Positions 1 to 7,940 of a DNA stretch of 32,894 nucleotides are shown here, one piece after another. Within the stretch, counting starts at the first letter, position 1. The number at the start of each line of letters is the position of its first letter. Both the position numbers and the translations under genes were made by a program. This DNA is from Rhodobacteraceae bacterium HLUCCA09 (GTDB lineage: Bacteria; Pseudomonadota; Alphaproteobacteria; Rhodobacterales; Rhodobacteraceae): the NCBI GenBank assembly GCA_001314685.1, contig LJNT01000088.1:1-32894 (forward strand), in the 5' to 3' direction. The notes beneath the pieces are model-generated. The model did no database searches. It saw nothing but the letters and a program-made list of their open reading frames with translations, and was not told the origin of the DNA.

Positions 1-357
1 CGTCGCCACGATCTCGGCCCCGTGCTCGGCGCGGAACCAGCCGGCAAGGCCCACATGGTCGGGGTGGTAATGCGTGACGAGCACGCGCCGCACCGGGCGT
101 CCGGCGAGCGGGCCGGCCAGCGCCGCCTCCCAAGCCGCCCGGCCGCGCTTCCAGTCGAGACCGGCATCGACCAGCGTCCATCCGTCGCCCCCGTCGAGGG
201 CGAAGACGTTGACGTGATCGAGCTTCATCGGCAGCGGCAGGCGCAGCCAGAGCACCCCCTCTGCCACCTCCGTCGCCGCGCCCTCCGCCGGCGGCTCGGC
301 CCACGGGAAACCGATCGGCGCGCGGCTCTCCGCCCGCTCCCCCGCCGCCAGCGCCAT
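1..357 (-). CDS. MBL-fold metallo-hydrolase (partial, 3' end off window)
   Basis: N-terminal 119 residues of a metallo-beta-lactamase-fold hydrolase, of the glyoxalase II-like broad family; the substrate cannot be told. The metal-binding signature HYHPDH is at residues 96-101, preceded by the usual strand ending in LVDAGLDW (residues 62-69). Reading is leftward and the gene runs off the window, so the remaining metal ligands are not visible. The ATG (357-355) shares one base with the TGA of the acyl-CoA dehydrogenase gene (TGATG), so the two are almost certainly co-transcribed and translationally coupled. The pairing suggests a role in acyl-CoA or thioester metabolism, which is inference only. 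The family assignment is firm. Confidence 0.85.
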   Translation of the reverse strand, partial: MALAAGERAESRAPIGFPWAEPPAEGAATEVAEGVLWLRLPLPMKLDHVNVFALDGGDGWTLVDAGLDWKRGRAAWEAALAGPLAGRPVRRVLVTHYHPDHVGLAGWFRAEHGAEIVAT

Positions 358-2075
358 CAGGCCGTGGCCATGTCGTCGGGCGACAGCGCGTAAAGCCCCG
401 CGGCGCCCGCCCGCGCCTGCGCCAGCAGGCCCTCGTGCGCCGGCAACAGGCGGTGGATGTAGACGCCGGCGAGCGCCCGCCGCGCCTCGCCCCCCGCCTG
501 CGCCGCGGCCAGATGGGCGTGGCCACCCAGCACCCGCGCCGTCGCGTGCAGGAACGGCACCGCGCCCGCAAATCGCTCCTGAAGGGGCTGGTCGATCATC
601 CACTCCGTCGCCTCGCGCAGGTTCTCGGCCGCCTGCCACACGGGCGCCGCGAGGTCGCGCAGCGAGCCCCGCGCCGCTTCGGCCCCCGCCTCGATCTCGT
701 CGAGCAGGCGGAACAGCGCCTCGCCCCCGTCGGCCAGCTTGCGGCCCACGAGATCCATCGCTTGGATGCCGTTGGTGCCCTCGTAGATCGCCGCCACCCG
801 CACGTCGCGGGCGAACTGCGCCACGCCCGTTTCCTCGACATAGCCCATGCCGCCATGCACCTGGATCGCCTCCTGCGCCACGGCGTGGCCCACCTCGGTG
901 CCCCACGCCTTTGCGATGGGCGTCAGCAGGGCCGCCCGCGCCGCCCACTCGGGCGCGCCGGTCGCCGCCTCCATGTCGATCGCCACGGCACAGGACAGCG
1001 CGATGGCGCGCGCGGCGAAGGTCTCGGCCCGCATTGCCGCCAGCATCCGCCGCACGTCGGCATGGTCGACGATGGCGCCGGTGCCGGCACCCTCGGGCAG
1101 GGGCGAGCGGCCCTGCCTGCGCTCCAGCGCCCAGGCGAGCGCGGCCTGCGTCGCGCCCTCTGCCACGCCGATGCCCTGCACGCCCACGGCGAGGCGGGCG
1201 TTGTTCATCATGGTGAACATCGCGGCCATGCCGCCGCCCTCCTCGCCCACCAGCCACCCCGTGGCGCCCTCGTATTCCATCGTGCAGGTGGGCGAGCCGT
1301 GCAGGCCCATCTTGTGCTCGAGCCCCGACACGCTCACCCGGTTGGCCACGCCCGCCGCGCCGCTCTCGTCGGGCAGGCGCTTGGGCACGAGAAACAGGCT
1401 GATGCCGCGCGTGCCCGCGGCCGCGTCGGGCAGGCGGGCGAGCACGAGATGAACGACGTTGTCCACGAGGTCGCTGTCGCCGTAGGTGATGTAGATCTTG
1501 CGGCCGGTGATCGCGTAGGTGCCGTCGCCGTTGGGCTCGGCCCGCGTCGTCAGCGCGCCCACGTCCGAGCCCGCCTGCGGCTCGGTCAGGTTCATCGTGC
1601 CCGACCATTCGCCCGAGACGAGCTTGGGCAGGTAGAGCGCGCGGAGCGCGTCCGAGGCATGGGCGGCGATCGCCTCGACCTGCCCCTGGCTCAGCAGGAT
1701 GCAGGTGTGCAGGCCGAGATTGGCGGCGCTCATCATGTCGTTGACGGCGGTCTGCAGCGTCGCGGGCAGGCCCATGCCGCCGTGCTCGGGCGGCGCGGCG
1801 ACACTGACCCAGCCGCCTTCGGCCACCTGCCTGTAAGCCTCGGCGAAGCCCGGCGGCGTGCGCACGAGGCCGTTCTCCAGCCGGGCGGGATGCGTGTCGC
1901 CCACCCGCCGCAGCGGCGCGAGCACCTCGGCGCAGAGCCTCCCCGCCTCGGTCAGCACCGCCGTGGCCACGTCGTCGGTCGCCTCGGAAAAGCGCGCGGT
2001 CGCCTGCACCCGGCCGAAGCCGACCACGTCGCGCAGAAGGAACCGCAGTTCGTCGAGCGGCGGGGTATAGGGCAT
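357..2075 (-). CDS. Acyl-CoA dehydrogenase, DmdC-like long form
   Basis: FAD-dependent acyl-CoA dehydrogenase of 572 residues, longer than the roughly 380-residue short-chain type. The extra length fits the subfamily with an N-terminal extension (starting MPYTPPLDELRF) and an acetyl-CoA-dehydrogenase-like C-terminal domain, which includes the DMSP-pathway enzyme DmdC. The sequence shows NLTEPQAGSDVGAL in the flavin/substrate domain, QVHGGMGY, and IYEGTNGIQ, whose Glu is the usual catalytic base. The start at 2075 has GGAG seven bases upstream. It is the first gene of a pair with the MBL hydrolase and is divergent from the Sua5 gene across 101 bases (2076-2176), where I see no clear operator. 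Whether the substrate is methylthiopropanoyl-CoA or an ordinary fatty acyl-CoA cannot be decided from sequence; dmdB and dmdD are not adjacent. Confidence 0.9.
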   Translation of the reverse strand: MPYTPPLDELRFLLRDVVGFGRVQATARFSEATDDVATAVLTEAGRLCAEVLAPLRRVGDTHPARLENGLVRTPPGFAEAYRQVAEGGWVSVAAPPEHGGMGLPATLQTAVNDMMSAANLGLHTCILLSQGQVEAIAAHASDALRALYLPKLVSGEWSGTMNLTEPQAGSDVGALTTRAEPNGDGTYAITGRKIYITYGDSDLVDNVVHLVLARLPDAAAGTRGISLFLVPKRLPDESGAAGVANRVSVSGLEHKMGLHGSPTCTMEYEGATGWLVGEEGGGMAAMFTMMNNARLAVGVQGIGVAEGATQAALAWALERRQGRSPLPEGAGTGAIVDHADVRRMLAAMRAETFAARAIALSCAVAIDMEAATGAPEWAARAALLTPIAKAWGTEVGHAVAQEAIQVHGGMGYVEETGVAQFARDVRVAAIYEGTNGIQAMDLVGRKLADGGEALFRLLDEIEAGAEAARGSLRDLAAPVWQAAENLREATEWMIDQPLQERFAGAVPFLHATARVLGGHAHLAAAQAGGEARRALAGVYIHRLLPAHEGLLAQARAGAAGLYALSPDDMATA

Positions 2076-2176
2076 GGGGCGTCTCCGGGTGGCACAGTCT
2101 CGTGCGGCAGCCTAGTGTTCCCGCGCCGGGCGCCAAAGCGCAACGCGGCGTCACGACCTTGCGGGCGAGGAGGGGC

Positions 2177-3142
2177 ATGGCAGAGACGGCTCGGGCACAG
2201 ACGGAGCGGCTGCCGGGCGACGCGGCGGGCGTGGCTAGGGCAGCGGCCCTGCTGCGGCAGGGGGGCCTCGTGTCCTTCCCGACCGAGACGGTCTACGGCC
2301 TCGGCGCCGACGCGCGGTCGGGCCGGGCGGTGGCGGCGATCTACGAGGCCAAGGGCCGGCCCCGCTTCAACCCGCTGATCGTGCACGTGGCCGATGCCGC
2401 GGCGGCGGCGCGCATCGGCCGGATCGAGGGCGACGCCGCCCGCCTGGCCGCCGCCTTCTGGCCAGGGCCGCTGACGCTCGTCGTGCCGCTCCGCCCCGAG
2501 GCCGGCCTGTCGGAGCTCGTGACGGCGGGCCTCGACACCGTGGGCCTGCGGGTGCCCGCCGCGGCCCTCGCCTGCGCGCTGCTGGCCGAAGTCGGCGGAC
2601 CGGTCGCGGCGCCCTCGGCCAATCCCTCGGGCCGGGTCAGCCCGACGACCGCAGGGCATGTGCTCGACGGCCTCTCGGGGCGTATCGCGGCGGTGCTCGA
2701 TGGCGGGCCCTGCCCGGTCGGCCTCGAGAGCACCATCGTCGACGTCGCGCCCGAGCCCGTGCTGCTCCGTCCCGGCGGCCTGCCGTCCGAGATGCTCGCG
2801 GCCGCGCTCGGCCGCCCCCTTGCGCGCCGGGTCGAGGGAGGGGCGGTCAGCGCTCCGGGGCAGCTCGCCTCGCACTACGCGCCGTCCAAGCCGCTCCGCC
2901 TCGACGCGGGCGCGCCGCGCGCGGGCGAGCTCTGGCTCGGCTTCGGGCCGGGACAGGCGCATGATGGCCTGAACCTGTCGGTGTCCGGCGATCTGAGAGA
3001 GGCGGCAGCCAACCTTTTCGCCCATCTCCGCACCCTCGACGCGATGGAGGGCGAGGGGATCGCCGTGGCCCGTGTTCCCGAAACCGGTCTCGGCGCCGCC
3101 ATCGCCGACCGTCTCGCCCGGGCCGCCGCCCCCCGCGCCTGA
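2177..3142 (+). CDS. sua5: L-threonylcarbamoyladenylate synthase (Sua5/TsaC)
   Basis: Makes threonylcarbamoyl-AMP from threonine, bicarbonate and ATP, the first step of t6A37 modification of ANN-decoding tRNAs in the cytoplasm. Of the 321 residues, the N-terminal YrdC/TsaC fold carries FPTETVYGLGADA (34-46), KGRPRFNPL (59-67) and APSANPSGRVSPTTA; a shorter C-terminal Sua5 domain follows from about residue 210, including the SHYAPSKPL linker motif typical of the long Sua5 form. The frame is open upstream to 2102, but the ATG at 2177 has GAGGAGG just before it and starts at the normal family N-terminus. It is a single gene with no same-strand neighbour. The next features downstream are a dispersed repeat and the convergent DUF4175 gene. 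Confidence 0.93.
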   Translation: MAETARAQTERLPGDAAGVARAAALLRQGGLVSFPTETVYGLGADARSGRAVAAIYEAKGRPRFNPLIVHVADAAAAARIGRIEGDAARLAAAFWPGPLTLVVPLRPEAGLSELVTAGLDTVGLRVPAAALACALLAEVGGPVAAPSANPSGRVSPTTAGHVLDGLSGRIAAVLDGGPCPVGLESTIVDVAPEPVLLRPGGLPSEMLAAALGRPLARRVEGGAVSAPGQLASHYAPSKPLRLDAGAPRAGELWLGFGPGQAHDGLNLSVSGDLREAAANLFAHLRTLDAMEGEGIAVARVPETGLGAAIADRLARAAAPRA

Positions 3143-3245
3143 GCGGGGAGAGGCGCCCGCCGTGCCAGTCCGGCGCGGATCTCGCGCTTGGCGCATCGGC
3201 CCGCCCGCCCCGAACCCCTCGCCTGCGCGCGCGACGCCCCGGCCT

Positions 3246-3310
3246 CTTCTTCTTGCCTGAAAATATCCCGGGGGAGTCGCCCGGAACGGGTGACGGGGGC
3301 AGCGCCCCCG
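3246..3310 (+). repeat. Dispersed two-hairpin repeat, copy 1
   Basis: About 65 bases in the 214-base gap between the convergent sua5 and DUF4175 genes. Order: an AT-richer head (TTGCCTGAAAATATCCC), then hairpin I (arms 3276-3283 and 3287-3294, loop GAA, with one G-T pair), then hairpin II (CGGGGGC 3294-3300, loop AGC, GCCCCCG 3304-3310). Copies with the same layout occur at 14126-14195 and, inverted, at 29733-29797. This copy has a diverged head: TTGCCTGAA where the others have TTGGTCCAA. Hairpin II could act as a transcription terminator for sua5, though there is no clear U-run after it. The rest of the gap (3143-3245 and 3311-3356) holds nothing I recognise. Confidence 0.75.
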
Positions 3311-3356
3311 GCCACCGTGCCGACCGGCGATACCCCAGGGGCGGTGCGCGCGATCC

Positions 3357-6095
3357 TCAGAACCGGTCGAGCAGCCGGCGAAGGTAGTCGAGCTCGACCT
3401 CGGGGCGATCCTGCTCGGCGGCGCGGCGGCGGATCTCGTCGAGCAGGTCGCGGGCGCGGCGGTAGACATCCTCGCCCTGCAGCAGGTTCTCCTCGGTGCC
3501 CAGCGGTCCGTCGGTGCCGCCGTCACGCCCAAGCGGGTCGCGCCGGCCATCGGGGTTCGACTGGCCTGCCTGCTCGCCCTGCTGGCCCTCGCCCTGCTGC
3601 TGTTGCTGCGCGAGCGCTTCGCCGAGGTCGCGCATGCCCTCTCGCAGGGCCTCCATCGCCTGGGCTTGCTCGTCGATCGCGCCGGCGAGGTCGTCGCCGC
3701 GCAGGGCGTCCTCGGCCCGGTCCATCGCCTCGCCGGCCCGGCCGAGGCTCTCGCGGGCGGCCCGCCCCTCCTCGCTGCCATCGCCCGGCATGTTCTGCAT
3801 CTGTCGGTCGAGCTCGCGCCTGAGCTCGCCCTGGCGGCGCGCGAGGTCCTCGGCAGACGGCATCCCGTCTGCGCCGGGTTCGCCCTGATCTGGCTGTCCT
3901 TGCTGGCCCTGCCCTGGCTGGTCCTCGCCGAACTGCTGCCCCTGTCCCTGCTGCCCCTGTCCCTGCTGTCCCTGCTGGCCCTGCTGGCCCTGCTGGCCCT
4001 GCTGCCCCTGGCCCTGCTGCCCCTGGCCCTGCTGGCCCTCTTGCCCCTGCTGGCCCGGATTGAACTGATCCTGCAGGTTGCGGAACGACTCGTCCGAGAG
4101 GCCCTGCTGCTCGCGCAGCGTCTCGGCGAGATCCTCCATCGCCTGCTGGCCGGGGCTCTGCTGGCCCTCGCCCGGCTGGCCCTGCGTGACCTGCATGTTC
4201 TCCATCATCTGCCGGAGCTGTTCGAGCAGCTGCTGGGCTTCGGCGGTGCGGCCCTCTTCCATGAGCTGCTGCAGCCGGTCGAGCATCTGCTGGAGCTGGT
4301 CGCCCGTCATCTCCTGCGTGTTTTCCGACATCTGCGGCTGCTCGTCCTGATTCTGCTGCTGCTGGGCGAGCTGGTTCATGTAGTCCTGCATCGCCTCGCG
4401 CATCTCCTGCATGAGCTGGGCGATCTCCTCGTCGGAGGCGCCGTTGCGGATCGCCTCGGCGAGCCTGTCCTGCGCGCGGCGCAGCCGCTCCATCGCATCC
4501 GACAGGTCGCCCTCCTCGATGTCGAGCGCGATCTGCCAGAGCGCCTCGGCGATCTCGTCCTGCGCGGCCTCGTCGATGCCGTCGGGCGCGGCCGCCGCGC
4601 TCTCCAGCCGCATCAGCGCGAAGCGCAGTTGCAGGTAGTTTGAGGTCGAGCGGAACACGTCGTCGGGGCGATGGCTGACGGCGCGGATCACCTGCGCCAC
4701 GCGCGGCGCATTGGCCTTCGACCACAGCAGGTCGCGGCGCTGTTCGATCAGCGCGTTGGCGAGCGGGTCGAAGAAGCGGCGGCCGGGCAGGGCGTCGAGC
4801 TCGAGCGGCAGGGAATACCCCTCGTTGCCCGAGGCGTCGATCGCGGTCAGGCGGAACTCGACCGGCAGGCCCGACCACGGGTGCTTGGAAAAATCCTCGA
4901 CGATGGTTTCAGCAAACTCGGCGCGATCGCCGCTGATCGGCAGCGGCAGGTCGATCACGAGCGCCTCACGCGGGTCGGGCTCGGCGGCGAGGCCATGGCG
5001 GCGATCGACTTCGGCGAGGTCGAGCCGGATCGTGCCGCGCCCCGAGACGACGCCGTAATCGTCTTCTGCGGCGAAGGGCTGGGCGAACTGGCCGTTCGCC
5101 TCGCGCCGCATCTCCCCGTCGAAGGCGATCGACGGCGCCTGGTCGGGCACGACGGCCACCTCCCAGGTGCGGCCGCCCGCGCCGTCGATGTCGATGCGCC
5201 CGTCCTGCGCGACCTCGAAGCTCTGCGCGGCGGCAGTCGCCGGGGCCTCGGCCTCCGACGCCGGACCCTCGGCGGACACGACACCGGTCGCGTCCTCCTG
5301 TCCCGAGACGCTTTCCTCGACGCGCAGCGCCCCCACCTCGCCGTAGAGGCGCAGCGACACGCGGCTGCCGGCGGGCACCGAGATCTCGGTCGCGGCGATG
5401 TCGTTGAGGTAGAGGCTTGGTTTGCCGGTATGGAGCGGCGGCTCGATCCATCCCTCCCACGCCGGGCCGGCGGCGAGCGCCGACCCGGGGCCGGGGGCCG
5501 CCACGTCGGTCACGCTCGCCGCGCGCCAGACCGAGCCGAAGAGCAGCGCGGCGACGAAGAAGGTGAGCGCGACGTAGCGCAGTGCATACGGGTCGCGGGA
5601 CGACAATCGCAGGTCGGGCTCGACCGGCTTGGCCGTCGCGGCGCGGTCGGCCATGCGGCGGACATGCGCGGCCCAGACAGCGACCGAGGCGTCGTCGGTC
5701 GCGCCGATGGCCTGGCTGTCGGCCAGGGCCTGCAGCGGCCGGCCGGGCAGCGTGGCGTCGAGCCGCGCCACCGCCTCGTCGCGCGTCGGGACGCGGAAGG
5801 CCCGCACCCCCCGCCAGGCGGCCCAGAGCGCGGCGGCGAGGCCGAGGGCGCCTGTCGCCCAGACCGCCTCGACCGGAACCGTCTCGTGCAGGCCGAGGAA
5901 CAGCGCGGCAGCGAGTGCGATCAGGATCGACCAGAGCGGCCAGAAGGCCCGCGTGACGCGCTCGGCCAGCATGCCTGCCCGTGTCAGCCGAAGGGGGCGC
6001 ACCAGCCGGGCCAGCGTCTGCTGCCTCGGATCGGCAAAAGCGGGCGCATTCGTCAGCGGCGCGGAAGCGGGGGCGTCGGGGCGGTCGGCGGTCAT
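3357..6095 (-). CDS. DUF4175 / TIGR02302-type membrane protein with Gln/Gly-rich tract
   Basis: A 912-residue inner-membrane protein of a family conserved in Rhodobacterales and relatives, with no established function. Three hydrophobic helices are near the N-terminus (about residues 51-70, 77-94 and 171-191). A large domain presumably outside the membrane follows, then a Gln-rich, probably coiled-coil stretch (about 560-660), a nearly pure Gln/Gly tract (about 680-740), and a conserved-looking C-terminus ending DYLRRLLDRF. The frame is open to 6179, but the ATG at 6095 has AAAGGAGCGAG directly upstream and is the clear start. It lies 106 bases downstream of lysA on the same strand, so it is probably in the lysA transcript. 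The lysA neighbourhood hints at an envelope role, which is inference. A CDS spanning the whole length with no frameshift supports it being real despite the low complexity. Confidence 0.88.
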   Translation of the reverse strand: MTADRPDAPASAPLTNAPAFADPRQQTLARLVRPLRLTRAGMLAERVTRAFWPLWSILIALAAALFLGLHETVPVEAVWATGALGLAAALWAAWRGVRAFRVPTRDEAVARLDATLPGRPLQALADSQAIGATDDASVAVWAAHVRRMADRAATAKPVEPDLRLSSRDPYALRYVALTFFVAALLFGSVWRAASVTDVAAPGPGSALAAGPAWEGWIEPPLHTGKPSLYLNDIAATEISVPAGSRVSLRLYGEVGALRVEESVSGQEDATGVVSAEGPASEAEAPATAAAQSFEVAQDGRIDIDGAGGRTWEVAVVPDQAPSIAFDGEMRREANGQFAQPFAAEDDYGVVSGRGTIRLDLAEVDRRHGLAAEPDPREALVIDLPLPISGDRAEFAETIVEDFSKHPWSGLPVEFRLTAIDASGNEGYSLPLELDALPGRRFFDPLANALIEQRRDLLWSKANAPRVAQVIRAVSHRPDDVFRSTSNYLQLRFALMRLESAAAAPDGIDEAAQDEIAEALWQIALDIEEGDLSDAMERLRRAQDRLAEAIRNGASDEEIAQLMQEMREAMQDYMNQLAQQQQNQDEQPQMSENTQEMTGDQLQQMLDRLQQLMEEGRTAEAQQLLEQLRQMMENMQVTQGQPGEGQQSPGQQAMEDLAETLREQQGLSDESFRNLQDQFNPGQQGQEGQQGQGQQGQGQQGQQGQQGQQGQQGQGQQGQGQQFGEDQPGQGQQGQPDQGEPGADGMPSAEDLARRQGELRRELDRQMQNMPGDGSEEGRAARESLGRAGEAMDRAEDALRGDDLAGAIDEQAQAMEALREGMRDLGEALAQQQQQGEGQQGEQAGQSNPDGRRDPLGRDGGTDGPLGTEENLLQGEDVYRRARDLLDEIRRRAAEQDRPEVELDYLRRLLDRF
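3933..4056. repeat. In-gene tandem low-complexity repeat (Gly-Gln-Gln codons)
   Basis: Imperfect tandem units of about 9 bases (CTGCTGGCC or CTGCTGCCC on the plus strand, with CTGTCC variants) inside the DUF4175 gene. On the coding strand they give repeated GQQ/GQG units, roughly residues 680-720. The period keeps the frame, so unit gain or loss would change tract length without a frameshift. The opposite strand reads as a Leu-rich open frame, which is an artefact. Confidence 0.8.
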
Positions 6096-6201
6096 CTCGC
6101 TCCTTTCGGCGGCCGCGCCGCGCCCTGTCGGGGCGGGAGCGGCGGGCGGTCCGTCGGCGGCCGGGGCGGCGTCGCGCACCGTGGTCAGGACGATCCGCGC
6201 A

Positions 6202-7470
6202 CTACGCCAGCCAGGGGGGGATGGTATCGCGCCCGATCATTTCGTCAAAGGTCGGGCGCGGGCGGATGACGGCCACGTGATGACCGTCCACCAGCACCTC
6301 CGGCACCAATGGGCGCGAATTGTACTCCGAAGACATGACCGCGCCGTAAGCGCCGGCAGATCTGAAAGCCACCAGATCGCCCTCGGCGAGCGGCGGCAGC
6401 GCGCGCGCCCTGGCAAAGGTGTCGCCTGATTCGCAGACCGGGCCGACCACGTCATGCTCCTGCGTCTCGGCGCCCGGCGCCGGCTCCACCAGCGGAACGA
6501 TGTCGTGGTGCGCGCCGTACATGGCGGGGCGGATCAGGTCGTTCATGCCGGCGTCGAGGATCAGGAAGCGCCGCCCCTCGCCCTCCTTCACGTAGGTCAC
6601 GCGGGAGACGAGGATGCCCGCGTTGCCCGAGATCAGCCGCCCCGGCTCGATCTCGATCTCGCAGCCGAGGTCGCCCACCGTCCGCTCGATCAGCGCGCCG
6701 TAATCCGAGGGCAGGGGCGGCGGCTCGTTCGAGCGGGTGTAGGGGATGCCCAGGCCCCCGCCGAGGTCGAGCCGGCGTATGTCGTGCCCGTCGGCGCGCA
6801 GCGCGCGGGTCAGCTCGGCGACCTTGAGATACGCGGCCTCGAACGGCGCGAGGTCGGTCAGCTGCGAGCCGATATGGACATCGATGCCCACCACCTCGAC
6901 CCCCGGAAGCCGCGCCGCTTCGGCGTAGATCTCCCGTGCGCGGGCGAGCGGCACGCCGAACTTGTCCTCCTTCCGCCCGGTCGAGATCTTCTCATGCGTC
7001 CTGGCGTCGACGTCGGGGTTCACCCTGAGCGCGATCGGCGCCACAGCCCCCATCGAGGCGGCGACCTCCGACAGCGCGGCGAGTTCGGGCTCGGATTCGA
7101 CGTTGATCTGCCGCACGCCGCCCGCGAGGGCGTGGCGCATCTCCTCCCGCGTCTTTCCGACGCCCGAAAAGACGATCCGCTCGCCCGGCACGCCGGCAGC
7201 GGTCGCGCGCAGGTATTCCCCGCCCGAAACCACGTCCATGCCGGCGCCGAGGCGAGCGAGCACGCGCAGCAGCGCCACGTTCGACGCCGACTTGACCGCG
7301 AAGCACACCAGATGCGGCCCCCACGACAGCGCGTCGTCGAAGAGCCGGAAGTGCCGCGTCAGGGTGGCGGTGGAATAGCAGTAGAACGGCGTGCCGACCT
7401 CGGCGGCGACCTGCGCGAGATCGACATCCTCGGCGTGCAGCCGGCCGTCGCGGTAGAGGAAATGGTCCAT
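6202..7470 (-). CDS. lysA: Diaminopimelate decarboxylase
   Basis: PLP-dependent decarboxylation of meso-diaminopimelate to L-lysine, the last step of the DAP pathway, in the cytoplasm. At 422 residues it is of normal family length. It shows the Schiff-base lysine in CFAVKSASN (K60), HIGSQ in the barrel, EPGRLISGNAG, and CESGD (346-350), which contributes the cysteine of the partner active site in the dimer. It starts four bases after the stop of the DUF2834 gene and is followed, 106 bases on, by the DUF4175 gene, giving a probable three-gene transcript. There is no strong Shine-Dalgarno in front of the ATG, which fits coupling to the upstream gene. Confidence 0.96.
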   Translation of the reverse strand: MDHFLYRDGRLHAEDVDLAQVAAEVGTPFYCYSTATLTRHFRLFDDALSWGPHLVCFAVKSASNVALLRVLARLGAGMDVVSGGEYLRATAAGVPGERIVFSGVGKTREEMRHALAGGVRQINVESEPELAALSEVAASMGAVAPIALRVNPDVDARTHEKISTGRKEDKFGVPLARAREIYAEAARLPGVEVVGIDVHIGSQLTDLAPFEAAYLKVAELTRALRADGHDIRRLDLGGGLGIPYTRSNEPPPLPSDYGALIERTVGDLGCEIEIEPGRLISGNAGILVSRVTYVKEGEGRRFLILDAGMNDLIRPAMYGAHHDIVPLVEPAPGAETQEHDVVGPVCESGDTFARARALPPLAEGDLVAFRSAGAYGAVMSSEYNSRPLVPEVLVDGHHVAVIRPRPTFDEMIGRDTIPPWLA

Positions 7471-7474
7471 CCGC

Positions 7475-7810
7475 TCAGGCCGTCCGGGCCGTGCCGACGC
7501 CCGGGCGCGAGCGCAGGAAGAGATAGAGCGGCAGGCCGCAACTCACGCCGATGCAGTAGATCGCGGGGATGGCGGCGAGCGCCAGCCAGTCGCGCCGCTC
7601 CACCGCCTCGGCCACGATCCAGACCGTCAGCGCGATGGCGGCGATGGTCAGGTCCCAGACAAGTCCTGTGGTCGAGGCGTTGACGTACCACGCGTCGATC
7701 AGGCCGCCGAGGCCGCCGCCTTCGGTCGTCATGTGGGTGACGAACCAGTACATCGGGTGGACCGCCCCCCAGATCGCGAGGGCGAGGAAGATCAGGCGCA
7801 TGGGCGACAT
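7475..7810 (-). CDS. DUF2834-like small membrane protein
   Basis: A 111-residue protein with three to four hydrophobic helices (about residues 4-20, 45-62, 70-85 and 88-102 from the start at MSPMRLIF). The pattern fits the DUF2834 family, whose function is not known. The frame extends to 7909, but that part reads through the double palindrome at 7880-7934 and is not protein-like. The ATG at 7810 has GGAG six bases upstream, and the ATG three codons in is the alternative. It lies four bases upstream of lysA, so the two are probably co-transcribed. Confidence 0.78.
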   Translation of the reverse strand: MSPMRLIFLALAIWGAVHPMYWFVTHMTTEGGGLGGLIDAWYVNASTTGLVWDLTIAAIALTVWIVAEAVERRDWLALAAIPAIYCIGVSCGLPLYLFLRSRPGVGTARTA

Positions 7811-7879
7811 GGGCGGCTCCGCTTTCGGCTCGCGCGGAGGTAGCCCGGCCGGCCGTCCCTGTCCATCCGCGGCGACGGG

Positions 7880-7934
7880 GCGCAAATTCCTTGACCAAGG
7901 AATTTGCAAATCCCTTCCTTCAAGGGATTTGCGC
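7880..7934. repeat. Double AT-rich palindrome (two tandem hairpins)
   Basis: Two perfect 10-base-arm inverted repeats, back to back. The first is CAAATTCCTT (7883-7892), loop GACC, AAGGAATTTG (7897-7906). The second is CAAATCCCTT (7907-7916), loop CCTTC, AAGGGATTTG (7922-7931). The pair is enclosed by GCG and CGC, so the 55 bases also form one large imperfect palindrome. It is strikingly AT-rich for this DNA. It lies between the stop of the lytic transglycosylase gene (7941) and the start of the DUF2834 gene (7810), both leftward. It could be a terminator, a processing site, a protein-binding site or a mobile palindromic repeat. The remainder of the gap shows nothing further. Confidence 0.85.
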
Positions 7935-7940
7935 GCGCCG

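Noticed and set aside
357-2075. Assignment of the acyl-CoA dehydrogenase as DmdC of DMSP demethylation
   Set aside because: The long subfamily fits, but no dmdA, dmdB or dmdD is near, and the same architecture serves other acyl-CoAs; left as DmdC-like.
435-2378. 647-codon open frame on the plus strand opposite the acyl-CoA dehydrogenase gene
   Set aside because: Arg/Ala/Gly-rich with no domain; it is the antisense shadow of a clear enzyme gene in very GC-rich DNA, where stops are rare in several frames.
3933-4056. Regular short repeats that could suggest a CRISPR or minisatellite
   Set aside because: The units are 9 bases without unique spacers and lie in frame in a protein gene; this is codon-level repetition.
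3603-4643. Leu-rich frame on the plus strand resembling a membrane protein
   Set aside because: It is the reverse complement of the Gln/Gly codons in the DUF4175 gene; the Leu runs come from CTG/GCC tandem units, and there is no ribosome-binding site or homology.
4671-6269. 532-codon plus-strand frame opposite the DUF4175 gene
   Set aside because: Composition is typical of antisense translation; it ends inside lysA and shows no motif.
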